A stretch of DNA of 64,000 nucleotides, from assembly GCA_014728085.1 (NCBI GenBank), contig WJMF01000178.1, forward strand, positions 1-64,000. Reading direction: 5' to 3'. The notes under the pieces were generated by a model. The model searched no databases and had not been told where the DNA came from. It worked only from the letters and a program-made list of their open reading frames with translations. Both the position numbers and the translations under genes were made by a program. This DNA comes from Candidatus Zhuqueibacterota bacterium. Its GTDB lineage: Bacteria > Zhuqueibacterota > Zhuqueibacteria > Residuimicrobiales > Oceaniaggregativiventaceae. Below are positions 35,751 to 43,392 of this stretch, one piece after another (within the stretch, counting starts at the first letter, position 1; each line of letters opens with the position of its first letter).

Positions 35751-38543
35751 CTAGAGAACCATTTTAATACCAGAACGCAGGGACCAGGAATAATACTGAT
35801 TTTCCCGGGGGCGAGAAGGTACATGATAATACACACGCTGAGGTTCATTTGTTAAATTAATGGCATCGATATAGAATTCAAAGCCGGGGATAAACTCGTA
35901 GGATCCTGAAAAGTCAACCTGGAGGCGCTCGTCGTTCCAGCGGTCGAATTCTTTCTCCGATTCAACCTGAACCAGGACTTTTGAAGAATAATTAACACTC
36001 AAACGGGCGGTCAAGTTGCCTTTTTCGAAACTCAATCCGAAATTACCAACATCACCCGCCTGGCCGGGAAGCACATCGCGTTCTTCATAGGTGAGATCAA
36101 CATCAGACTGGGTATAGGTATAGTTGGCATATATGCCGAATCCATTCCAAAATCCCGGTAAAAATGTAAACTGCTGCATCCATCCTATTTCAACCCCATA
36201 CAAATCCGCAGTTCCGCCATTAACCCGCTTTAGTTCATCATAACCATCATAGTTACCGCCTTCAATTCTGCTCGCCGCTTCATAGATCACCTTGTCCAGC
36301 TTTTTATAAAACAAGCCTAAATTTAAAGCGCCAACACTTTGGAAATAATGACCTAGCATTAAATCCATATTTTTTGATTCGGTCGGCTCGAGATCCGGAT
36401 TACCGGCAATGATCTCATTGTCATCCGGAATAATCCATCGGTACGGTGCCAAATCGAAATAATTGGGTCTGGCAATACCTTGAGTATAGGCAAGTCTGAC
36501 ATTGGTTAAAGAGGATAATTCGTACTTGAAATGCAAGGCGGGAAAAAAGTTAACATAATCATTGTCCGTGGAAACGGTTTTGCTGTTTACAATCGCTCCG
36601 TCATCATCCAGTTGAAGGTCAAGTCCTTCATAAGTCGTTTGCGTTAATTCACTTCGGACACCAGCCAGAACCATAAGATCACTGAAACGGATCGTGGTCA
36701 TTAAATAACCGGCATATATGCTTTCAGACGCATCATATCGGCCGCCGAGACCGTCTGTATCATCATTTACCGGCTCCACCCGGAAGCCATCGTCAGGATC
36801 TATATTGTTCTTTAAAAAATCGATTACTTTACCACCTTCCATCACTGGACCGAATCTATACTTGTCAAGTAAAAAATCATCTATCGTTTCTCCGGTTGTT
36901 CCAATCATTATGAGATCATCACCGCGCCAGTTGTAGTCAAAACGTTCACTGTTTCGTTCTTTCTGATCCATGGTTAATTTCCCACCGGCTTTAAACTCCG
37001 CCGGAAAAGAACCCAGATAGTAGGGATATTTCACATTAACGGCGCCGATAAAATTATCGTTCGAAGCAGACCTCTTTCTAAAGTCATGTCCGTCTTCATT
37101 CCAGTTTTCAGGGTTGAAATAGTAGCTTTGGTCAATATTTGTGGTATTAATGCCCGGGAAATTTCTATCCGACAGGTCCAATGCAAAATTTATTTTTTTC
37201 ATCTGCCATTCTGATTTTAGCTGTCCGTCATCACCGGTATCTTCTTCACCATGGCTGTAGGATAATGTATAATCCAGGTCCAAAAGCCCGAATTTATTTT
37301 GACCTCCTGCGGTAAAACCATAAAGATCCTGGATTTCATTCCGGTAATTCAATTCAAAAGCCACCCGTCCCTCACTAATCGTCGTCGCATTCAGGTAATC
37401 TCCCTTGTCAATACGATAACGAAGCATATTTCTTGTCAAATCATCGGTCCGTTTGTTGTACATTGCGGTAATGAAATATCTGTGATCTCTGGATGGTCTG
37501 AATTCCAATCCGGCATTCAAACCAATATGGTCTCGCGCCGTATCGTAGTTATAGAGTCTGTAATCAGCCAGCGCAGAAGGAATTTCGTTTCCGTTTACAT
37601 CTTCAACATCATCCCAATCAAATTCATTTGAATGCGACGTAATTGAATTTCTGTACCAGCTGGCTCCAATATTGACACCGATTGTTTTATCTTTGTTCAA
37701 AAAAGTGCTATAGTTAAGTGAAGTGCGATAAAGCGGAACACCTCCTAATTTTTGATAACCGCTGCCCAGATTAATCTTTAGGCGAGACTCTTGATAATCA
37801 AAGGCACTGCGTGTCACAAGGTTTACAGTACCACCGATTGCATTGCCATCCATGTCAGGTGTATTGGCTTTTGAGACGTCTACAGATGCCAATTGGCTCG
37901 CATTAACCACATTCAGGCCCATATATCTATCTTGCTCACGAGGCGTGGCAATTTTTTGTCCGTTTACTGTAACATTGGTAAGACGAGGCTCTGTCCCACG
38001 CAGCATAATAAACGCTCCTTCGCCAAGGCTGCGTTGAATCGATATGCCGGGAATCCGCTGTAAAACTTCGGCAGTGTTCATATCCGGGAATTTTTCCATT
38101 TCTTCATTCGAGACGACATTTTTTATGTTATACGCATTTTTCTGCTGATTCAAAGCCTTTACCTGTCCTTGCCTTAAACCCTCTACGACAAAAGCATCGA
38201 ATTCAAGTGCAGTAAAATTCATGGAGACATCGACAGATAACTTGGCAGTAGATGGTGTCAATTCTACTTCTTTTGAATACTCTTTGTATCCAATGTAAGT
38301 AACTTTTAATGTGTAATCTCCGAAAGGCACATTTTCTATTCTAAAATTTCCGTTTTCATCACTGGCCACGCCAATCTTTGTCCCTTCAAGGAAAATGTTT
38401 GCCCCTGGTAAAAATTCTCCGGTTTCCGCGTCCGTAACCCTGCCTTCGATACTTCCGCTTCTTTGAGCATACAGCTGCGGTTGCAGAATGATCCCCGTTA
38501 AGAGGATAACAAAAACTTGAAATAACAGAAAATAAGACTTCAT
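35751..38543 (-). CDS. TonB-dependent outer-membrane receptor with carboxypeptidase-regulatory-like domain
   Basis: The 930-residue protein has a signal peptide and a CarboxypepD_reg-like domain (residues about 30-100: GSIEGRVTDAETGEFLPGAN, DENGNFRIENVPFGDYTLKV). The plug contains NVVSNEEMEKFPDMNTAEVL, QRIPGISIQRSLGEGAFIML and ANTPDMDGNAIGGTVNLVTR, and a long 22-strand-type barrel follows. The plug pattern is that of the Xanthomonas/Caulobacter-type TonB receptors (TIGR01782-like) that import oligosaccharides, not of classical SusC. No SusD partner is present in the window. It is the probable importer of the oligosaccharides made by the island's surface enzymes. AGGAGGCTCAACC precedes the ATG. 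Confidence 0.93.
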   Translation of the reverse strand: MKSYFLLFQVFVILLTGIILQPQLYAQRSGSIEGRVTDAETGEFLPGANIFLEGTKIGVASDENGNFRIENVPFGDYTLKVTYIGYKEYSKEVELTPSTAKLSVDVSMNFTALEFDAFVVEGLRQGQVKALNQQKNAYNIKNVVSNEEMEKFPDMNTAEVLQRIPGISIQRSLGEGAFIMLRGTEPRLTNVTVNGQKIATPREQDRYMGLNVVNASQLASVDVSKANTPDMDGNAIGGTVNLVTRSAFDYQESRLKINLGSGYQKLGGVPLYRTSLNYSTFLNKDKTIGVNIGASWYRNSITSHSNEFDWDDVEDVNGNEIPSALADYRLYNYDTARDHIGLNAGLEFRPSRDHRYFITAMYNKRTDDLTRNMLRYRIDKGDYLNATTISEGRVAFELNYRNEIQDLYGFTAGGQNKFGLLDLDYTLSYSHGEEDTGDDGQLKSEWQMKKINFALDLSDRNFPGINTTNIDQSYYFNPENWNEDGHDFRKRSASNDNFIGAVNVKYPYYLGSFPAEFKAGGKLTMDQKERNSERFDYNWRGDDLIMIGTTGETIDDFLLDKYRFGPVMEGGKVIDFLKNNIDPDDGFRVEPVNDDTDGLGGRYDASESIYAGYLMTTIRFSDLMVLAGVRSELTQTTYEGLDLQLDDDGAIVNSKTVSTDNDYVNFFPALHFKYELSSLTNVRLAYTQGIARPNYFDLAPYRWIIPDDNEIIAGNPDLEPTESKNMDLMLGHYFQSVGALNLGLFYKKLDKVIYEAASRIEGGNYDGYDELKRVNGGTADLYGVEIGWMQQFTFLPGFWNGFGIYANYTYTQSDVDLTYEERDVLPGQAGDVGNFGLSFEKGNLTARLSVNYSSKVLVQVESEKEFDRWNDERLQVDFSGSYEFIPGFEFYIDAINLTNEPQRVYYHVPSRPRENQYYSWSLRSGIKMVL

Positions 38544-38561
38544 GGTTGAGCCTCCTTTTGG

Positions 38562-38612
38562 TTACGTAACTGCACTCTTTTTATATGCTGCCTGTAAAAC
38601 AATCGTTTCCAA
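38562..38612 (-). CDS. Possible 16-codon leader peptide upstream of the TonB receptor
   Basis: On the minus strand a near-perfect ribosome site (GAGGAGGTGA) is followed by TTG and an open frame of 16 codons ending in TAA, which stops 18 bases before the receptor gene's start codon. No other start codon fits this strong site. It could be a regulatory leader peptide or the scar of a deleted gene. No terminator hairpin with a T run was seen behind it. Confidence 0.25.
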   Translation of the reverse strand: METIVLQAAYKKSAVT

Positions 38613-38686
38613 ATCACCTCCTCTGATTTTTTAAGACCACCACTCTTTCTTCCTGGTCCAGATATATTATTGTCGAGATGCTATTT

Positions 38687-40495
38687 TCAGTCAAGTAGAA
38701 TCATTTTTTTGGTGCAAACACTCTCGCCGGCTATTAATTGATAAAAGTACACGCCACTGGATAAATTCTTTGCGGTAAACTGTATTTCATAAACACCCGG
38801 CTTTTTCCTCGTGTCAAGCAGCGTGCTATTAATACGGCCTAAAATATCAATTAATCTTATTGATACACGTTGTTCAGGTTTGCCTTCAGGAATTGCAAAT
38901 TTTATTCGAGTTGAGGCATTAAAAGGGTTGGGATAATTCTGATATAACACAAAGTTTTCCGGACTTTTCTGTGAATTTTGCTTTTCTTGTATTGATGAAA
39001 TGATGCCGTCATCATTTACTTTAACCAGATAAATATCTCTGGATTTGCCAAAACTATGGGTATTTCCCAAATTGATATAACCGCCGTCGCTTGTATTTAA
39101 TATCTTGCCCAAACCATCAGATAAATTTCCGCCAAATTGTTTTGACCATATCTGATTACCATTCTTGTCGAGCTTGACCATATAAGCATCTGTATATTGT
39201 TCATTCTGCGTGATACGGGTGACAGTATTTCCAACGGCAATAAAATCACCGGCTGGTGTTTCTGTAATACCCCCAAATTGATCACTATTAACATTTCCAA
39301 ATACATTTTCCCACACCAGATTACCAGAGGCATCCAGCCTGACGACATAACCATCCCTGGCTCCCGCTCCCATACTGGAAGTATAACCGCAGATCACAAA
39401 ACCGCCGTCACGAGTCTGCCGTACTGATGATCCGAAATCATACGCTGAACCACCGTATGTTTTTTCCAAAATCATATCTCCGTTGGCAGCTATCGTAATA
39501 AAATAAACCTGGAAATCATCACCTTGGGTAATAAAACCGACAATGGCAAAATTCCCGTCAGACAATTGTATAATATCATCACCGCCCGTGCCGCTTTCTC
39601 CACCATATGTTGTCGTCCATTGCTCTGTACCCTCTGCGTCTGTTTTAACCAAAAATATATTCTTGCCGATCCCCGATTGAGGAACAGTCTGTCCTAATAA
39701 AAAACACCCTCCATCATCAGTGGGGATTATTCGCGATCCCGACTCGTCATTGACAGACCCATACGTTTTTTTCCACTGATACTCTCCGTCTGAATTGTAT
39801 CTCACCAATATGATATCAAAACCGCCGACTCCATAATTTTCTGTACGGCCGAGGACAAGGTAACCGCCATCCTCTGTTTGAATCACATCAGCACCAGAGT
39901 CAACTCCGTCATCATCACCATAAATTACAGTCCATTCTATCTTCCCTGCGGCGTCTGTCTTGATCAAATAAATACTATAGTATTCTTCGCCGGGCGGCGT
40001 TGTTCTTCCGACGATGACAAACCCGCCGTCTATTGTTTGCTTGATATTTCGCCCACCATCATCTTCATTCGTCCCCAATATTCTCTCAAAAGGCTGAACA
40101 CCATCCACCTCATGAATACCATATCCGGACAACGTATCCGAAAATGTACCAGCGCTGCTTTCAACCTTGAAAATCACAGTATTTTCAGCAGCGCTGTCGG
40201 GCTTGTACTTTATTGATATTGTTTTTTTCTCAATAGGTCCCAGGGTGAAATTCCCGGGATTTTCTACCAGGGTAAACAGCGTTTGATCTGCCCCCTCAAT
40301 CGTAATCGACCTCACTGTTATTGAATTTACAGTAGTGTTGTAAAGAATTATTTGTCGTTCTGATGAACTGCCGACCGGAATTTTACCCATATATAATGGA
40401 GAAGGCGATAAAAGGAGATCTTGAGCATTTACAAAAGAAGATAAAACCACTCCGGTTAAAACAAATAAGAAAATTTTATTGACTAATTTGTGCAT
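38687..40495 (-). CDS. T9SS-sorted secreted protein with repeated DGG propeller units
   Basis: The protein of about 602 residues has a signal peptide (KIFLFVLTGVVLSSFVNAQ) and an N-terminal ASPM/HYDIN-like Ig domain (SPLYMGKIPVGSSSERQI). At least six repeats of about 55 residues follow, of the type QTIDGGFVIVGRT, then YLIKTDAAGKIEWTVIYG, which would form a propeller. The last 85 residues are a type IX secretion sorting domain (FVLYQNYPNPFNASTRIKFA, then SSGVYFYQLIAGE). The start at 40495 is chosen because AGGAGG lies five bases before it; a reading from 40537 would overlap the LacI gene. It is probably a surface-anchored glycan-binding or structural protein encoded with the receptor. Confidence 0.85.
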   Translation of the reverse strand: MHKLVNKIFLFVLTGVVLSSFVNAQDLLLSPSPLYMGKIPVGSSSERQIILYNTTVNSITVRSITIEGADQTLFTLVENPGNFTLGPIEKKTISIKYKPDSAAENTVIFKVESSAGTFSDTLSGYGIHEVDGVQPFERILGTNEDDGGRNIKQTIDGGFVIVGRTTPPGEEYYSIYLIKTDAAGKIEWTVIYGDDDGVDSGADVIQTEDGGYLVLGRTENYGVGGFDIILVRYNSDGEYQWKKTYGSVNDESGSRIIPTDDGGCFLLGQTVPQSGIGKNIFLVKTDAEGTEQWTTTYGGESGTGGDDIIQLSDGNFAIVGFITQGDDFQVYFITIAANGDMILEKTYGGSAYDFGSSVRQTRDGGFVICGYTSSMGAGARDGYVVRLDASGNLVWENVFGNVNSDQFGGITETPAGDFIAVGNTVTRITQNEQYTDAYMVKLDKNGNQIWSKQFGGNLSDGLGKILNTSDGGYINLGNTHSFGKSRDIYLVKVNDDGIISSIQEKQNSQKSPENFVLYQNYPNPFNASTRIKFAIPEGKPEQRVSIRLIDILGRINSTLLDTRKKPGVYEIQFTAKNLSSGVYFYQLIAGESVCTKKMILLD

Positions 40496-40530
40496 GTTTA
40501 CCTCCTGCTTTATATGGCACAAGTTGTGAT

Positions 40531-41538
40531 TTAACAAGAATCACGTATAATCAATTTTGCATTCAACATCATTTTAACCGACGGTTTCTCCGGTTCAATA
40601 ATCTTTTGATACAATAAATCAGCAGCTCTTTTGCCGATTTCGTATCCGGGTTGCTTTACGGCTGTAAGTGGAGGGTTCAAGGATATAGACCACGGCATAT
40701 CATCAAATCCAATGATGGCCACATCGCCCGGAATAACCAGATTCATTGCATGTATAGTCTCCAGTGCACCCAGAGTAATAAGATTATTTCCTGTAAAAAA
40801 AGCTGTGGGTCTTTTTTCGAGCTGAAGCAGTTCCCGCACAATAACCTTACCGCTGTCATGTTTCGAATCACCAAAATTAATCAGCTCATTGTCGACCGGC
40901 ATATTATATTTCTGAAGAGCCTTTACATAGCCATCTTTGCGTTGCTGACTTGTTGGAATGGAAGGCAAACCGCCTACGTAAGCTATTCTCTCATAACCCT
41001 GCTCAATCAAATAACTCACAGCCTCAAATGCCCCTCTTTCATTATCAACCAAAACAATATCCACGTCCTGATAATCAGCCAATCCCCTGTCAACACAAAC
41101 AATTGGAAAGTCTTTTTCCAAAAGATTGATAACATCCTGATCATATTTATCAAATGGTGCTAAAATCATCCCGTCAACGGATTCAGATACCATGATGTCC
41201 AGATACATTCTCTCCTTTTCCTTGTTTTGTGCAAAGTTGCACATCAACAGAGCATAATTTCTGCTATAAGCATAATCTTCTACTCCTCTGACAACATCCA
41301 CATAAAAAGGATTTTGAATATCCGGAATCAACAATCCGATAATCTTTCGATGTCCCTCTTTAATGCGTAATCTTTGCGCCACCCTGTTGGGACGATAATT
41401 AAGCTCTTTGATAACTTTATTGATTCTGCCCAGGGTTTTCGTGTCTACCTTTTCAGGATAATTGAGCGATCGGGAAACCGTCGATATCGACACATTGGCT
41501 TTTTCAGCAACATCCTTCAAACTTGGAGTCTTATTCAT
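40531..41538 (-). CDS. LacI family transcriptional regulator
   Basis: The 335-residue regulator has an N-terminal LacI helix-turn-helix (SLKDVAEKANVSISTVSRSL, with hinge helix NRVAQRLRIKEG) and a periplasmic-binding-protein-like effector domain (IIGLLIPDIQNPFYVDVVRG, VAIIGFDDMPWSISLNPPLT). It is the first gene of the 40-kb minus-strand island, directly followed by the T9SS protein and the TonB receptor, so it is the obvious local repressor. Two operator-like palindromes centred on ACGTT lie in its own upstream region, one overlapping the -10 box, which points to autoregulation and control of the transcript. Confidence 0.93.
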   Translation of the reverse strand: MNKTPSLKDVAEKANVSISTVSRSLNYPEKVDTKTLGRINKVIKELNYRPNRVAQRLRIKEGHRKIIGLLIPDIQNPFYVDVVRGVEDYAYSRNYALLMCNFAQNKEKERMYLDIMVSESVDGMILAPFDKYDQDVINLLEKDFPIVCVDRGLADYQDVDIVLVDNERGAFEAVSYLIEQGYERIAYVGGLPSIPTSQQRKDGYVKALQKYNMPVDNELINFGDSKHDSGKVIVRELLQLEKRPTAFFTGNNLITLGALETIHAMNLVIPGDVAIIGFDDMPWSISLNPPLTAVKQPGYEIGKRAADLLYQKIIEPEKPSVKMMLNAKLIIRDSC

Positions 41539-41540
41539 TT

Positions 41541-41556
41541 ATGATAACGTTTTCAT
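41541..41556. promoter_or_regulatory. LacI-type operator candidate 1
   Basis: The sequence ATGATAACGTTTTCAT is a nearly perfect palindrome around a central CG, close to the TGAAAACGTTTTCA pattern bound by many LacI-family proteins. It lies two bases upstream of the regulator's start codon, in the presumed untranslated leader, and about 68 bases from the second site. Confidence 0.6.
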
Positions 41557-41610
41557 TGATTTAAATTTTTGTTTTTTTTAACTTTAATTTTTTATATATA
41601 TTAATTTTAT

Positions 41611-41625
41611 AATAACGTTTTTATT
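41611..41625. promoter_or_regulatory. LacI-type operator candidate 2
   Basis: AATAACGTTTTTATT is a second palindromic ACGTT site. It overlaps the end of the -10 box of the minus-strand promoter at 41623-41651, a position suited for repression. The two sites could act together by looping. Confidence 0.55.
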
Positions 41626-41651
41626 TTATCCAATATTACTTACAATGTCAA
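41623..41651 (-). promoter_or_regulatory. Sigma70-type promoter of the LacI gene and island
   Basis: On the minus strand TTGACA (41651-41646) is followed by a 17-base spacer and TAAAAT (41628-41623). This is a near-consensus housekeeping promoter facing the LacI gene. The start of transcription would fall in the operator at 41611-41625. Confidence 0.7.
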
Positions 41652-41700
41652 GCTTTTTTTGAAAAAGTTTTAATTGAAGTTTTTTATATCAGGTTTCATG

Positions 41701-42041
41701 GACCACCCCCGAAACCAGGCTGCATCGAAAAAATGGAAATCCGGCATAGTGGGGGTTGTTATCAATCAATGCAAACGCATCTGTACATTACGCGCCCGCA
41801 AAATCAACTCCGGGTTCACCCGGCAATCCCGATATCACGATCACATCATCCGCAACGATAAATCCTTGCAACGAATCGCTGATTAGATCACTTACAATAC
41901 GCAAAAATGGCAGGATGACAGATATTTTGTCTGAAAAGACCCGGACGGAACGTTTTTCAAAAACCTCAAATGACTTGTCCTGAACAAATTTTCAACACCG
42001 CAACAGATCCTAAAGCATTGCTTCTCTTTTTACCCTAAATC
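41701..42041 (+). pseudogene. RAYT 3'-half fragment with flank (direct repeat of the copy at window start)
   Basis: This segment matches bases about 320-665 with only scattered differences, including the non-coding part after the stop. It encodes the RAYT C-terminal half (AASKKWKSGIVGVVINQ, QSRYHDHIIRNDKSLQRI), but a TAT codon has become TAG, so it ends early after IAD. The first half with the HUH motif is missing. The match starts just after the point where the palindrome lies in the intact copy. It is in the same orientation as the copy at the window start, about 41 kb away. Confidence 0.85.
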
Positions 42042-42066
42042 AAGAGGAAATAACAGTAAATTTTTG

Positions 42067-42095
42067 TTGACATAAGTCAAATTTATAACTAAAAT
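42067..42095 (+). promoter_or_regulatory. Promoter of the toxin-antitoxin operon with overlapping dyad
   Basis: TTGACA (42067-42072), a 17-base spacer and TAAAAT (42090-42095) form a near-consensus promoter 45 bases before the antitoxin start. The -35 box is part of the dyad TTGACATAAGTCAA, a likely operator for the ribbon-helix-helix antitoxin. Confidence 0.65.
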
Positions 42096-42139
42096 ATAAC
42101 CATAATAATTCTAAAATATAATCAATTTCAAGGCAGATA

Positions 42140-42424
42140 ATGAATATCACAATTCGAAATATCCCCGATCAGGTCGTCAACAAGATTCGCGCCCTTGCAA
42201 AAAGGGAGCGCCGCAGCCTGAACAATGAAATACTGATGATTTTAGAAAAAGGTCTTGATGAGAAACTCGGACGCCTGTTCGATTTCCACAGCAACCTCTC
42301 AAAAGACCTCCAGGTCGATATCTGGAAAAACCTGTCGTTGAAATGGCAGGATGATCGTTCGTCCGATGAGATTATAAAAGATATTTACCAGCATCGAACA
42401 ATGGGACGAGAGGTTGAATTATGA
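42140..42424 (+). CDS. Ribbon-helix-helix antitoxin (FitA/VapB-like)
   Basis: The 94-residue protein begins MNITIRNIPDQVVNKIRALA, then KRERRSLNNEILMILEKGL, the classic Arc/FitA-type ribbon-helix-helix DNA-binding fold, in which the first strand contacts the operator. The C-terminal half (from about residue 55) would bind and block the toxin. Its stop overlaps the toxin start by four bases (ATGA), the normal arrangement for translational coupling. It probably represses its own operon at the dyad in the promoter. The pair sits between two RAYT fragments. Confidence 0.88.
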   Translation: MNITIRNIPDQVVNKIRALAKRERRSLNNEILMILEKGLDEKLGRLFDFHSNLSKDLQVDIWKNLSLKWQDDRSSDEIIKDIYQHRTMGREVEL

Positions 42425-42813
42425 TTCTGCTGGATACGGATACTTGCGTTGAAATCCTGCATGGCAATCAGAATGTAATCGACAAACGACTTGAAAGCGA
42501 TGACCGTGTTGCGGTTTCCTTTATGACCGTCGGCGAGCTATATTATGGAGCTGCAAAGTCAAAACATCGGCTGAGAAACAAGCATGTCGTCGACGAGTTT
42601 ATTCTCAGCATTGATGTGATCAATACAGACCTGGATATTTTGCAACGATTCGGTGAGATCAAAGCCGGATTGATCGCAATGAGACATCCCCTTGCAGACG
42701 CTGATATTCTCATTGCAGCAACCTGCCTGTCAAAGTGTGACCGCCTGGTGACGGGAAATGTAAAACATTTTGAACGGATAGAAGGTTTAACGATTGAAAA
42801 CTGGATTCGTTAA
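42421..42813 (+). CDS. vapC: PIN-domain ribonuclease toxin (VapC family)
   Basis: The 130-residue protein is a PIN-domain toxin with the acidic active-site set: LLDTDTCVEIL (Asp near residue 5), VGELYYGAAKS (Glu near 40), HPLADADILIAATC (Asp near 95) and LVTGNVKHFERI near the end. VapC toxins cut tRNA or rRNA in a sequence-specific way when freed from the antitoxin. All key residues are present, so it should be active. Together with the upstream antitoxin gene it can stabilise the surrounding DNA, which fits its position at the edge of the catabolic island. Confidence 0.92.
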   Translation: MILLDTDTCVEILHGNQNVIDKRLESDDRVAVSFMTVGELYYGAAKSKHRLRNKHVVDEFILSIDVINTDLDILQRFGEIKAGLIAMRHPLADADILIAATCLSKCDRLVTGNVKHFERIEGLTIENWIR

Positions 42814-42861
42814 AAGAGACCATCTTATGTGATATACAGCCAACTTTTTTCAGCCTGTTTA

Positions 42862-43160
42862 TAATATTGGTCTACGGCTACAACAGCCACTATTCCATTA
42901 CCATCTGCATAAAAACCGGCCCGTCATTTTGGCAATACTATCGATAGTGAAATAGTATGATTCAAATTCGGTTACCTACCACAAAAATATGATCTAGAAA
43001 TACCGCATCGTTTCCTGTTGATAACATTAAATGCATTTGTGGTAATGCCCAATCATGTGCATGGTACTATTTTTATCAATAAACCGGATGATGAATTCGA
43101 CACAGAAACGCCTGGGTCACCTGTAGAGACGCCCGACTCGGGCGTCTCTACAACTTGTGC
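42862..43160 (+). pseudogene. RAYT 5'-half fragment, strongly degenerate
   Basis: This segment corresponds to bases 1 to about 292 of the intact RAYT. It keeps the HUH region (NAFVVMPNHVHG) and the following palindrome, but has several frameshifts and stops in the first part. The similarity stops right after the palindrome. With the 3'-half fragment at 41701-42041, the order of halves is reversed around the toxin-antitoxin genes. It is more diverged from the intact copy than the 3' fragment is. Confidence 0.8.
43123..43151. repeat. REP-like palindrome, second copy
   Basis: Same 14-base arms as at 262-290 (GTAGAGACGCCCGA and its reverse complement), with C instead of G at the centre. It marks the end of the degenerate RAYT 5' fragment, so the copy was broken at or near the hairpin. 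Confidence 0.85.
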
Positions 43161-43392
43161 ATCTTTTTAAAAATCCCAAAGATGAAAAAAATAAAAAGAT
43201 TCCAGCCGGGCAGATAACGATAAACCACCGCAGTTTGTTTCTTTGCTGGCAAGCCAATTTTTAAATAAACTGTCTTTACCATTTATTTCACTCAACAAAT
43301 TCATTGCTTTTATAAACAAACCTTTTAGTTTATAAGGTGAAAAATCAATCTTGTATATATAGTATAACTCGTAAAATAATAAAGGCCCTATC

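Noticed and set aside
35660-35848. 63-residue N-terminal extension of the Tat sulfatase
   Set aside because: The extension runs into the TonB receptor gene and would bury the twin-arginine signal; the ATG at 35659 fits better.
35751-38543. SusC/SusD-type polysaccharide utilisation locus
   Set aside because: The receptor plug is of the TIGR01782-like type, and no SusD-like lipoprotein gene is adjacent.
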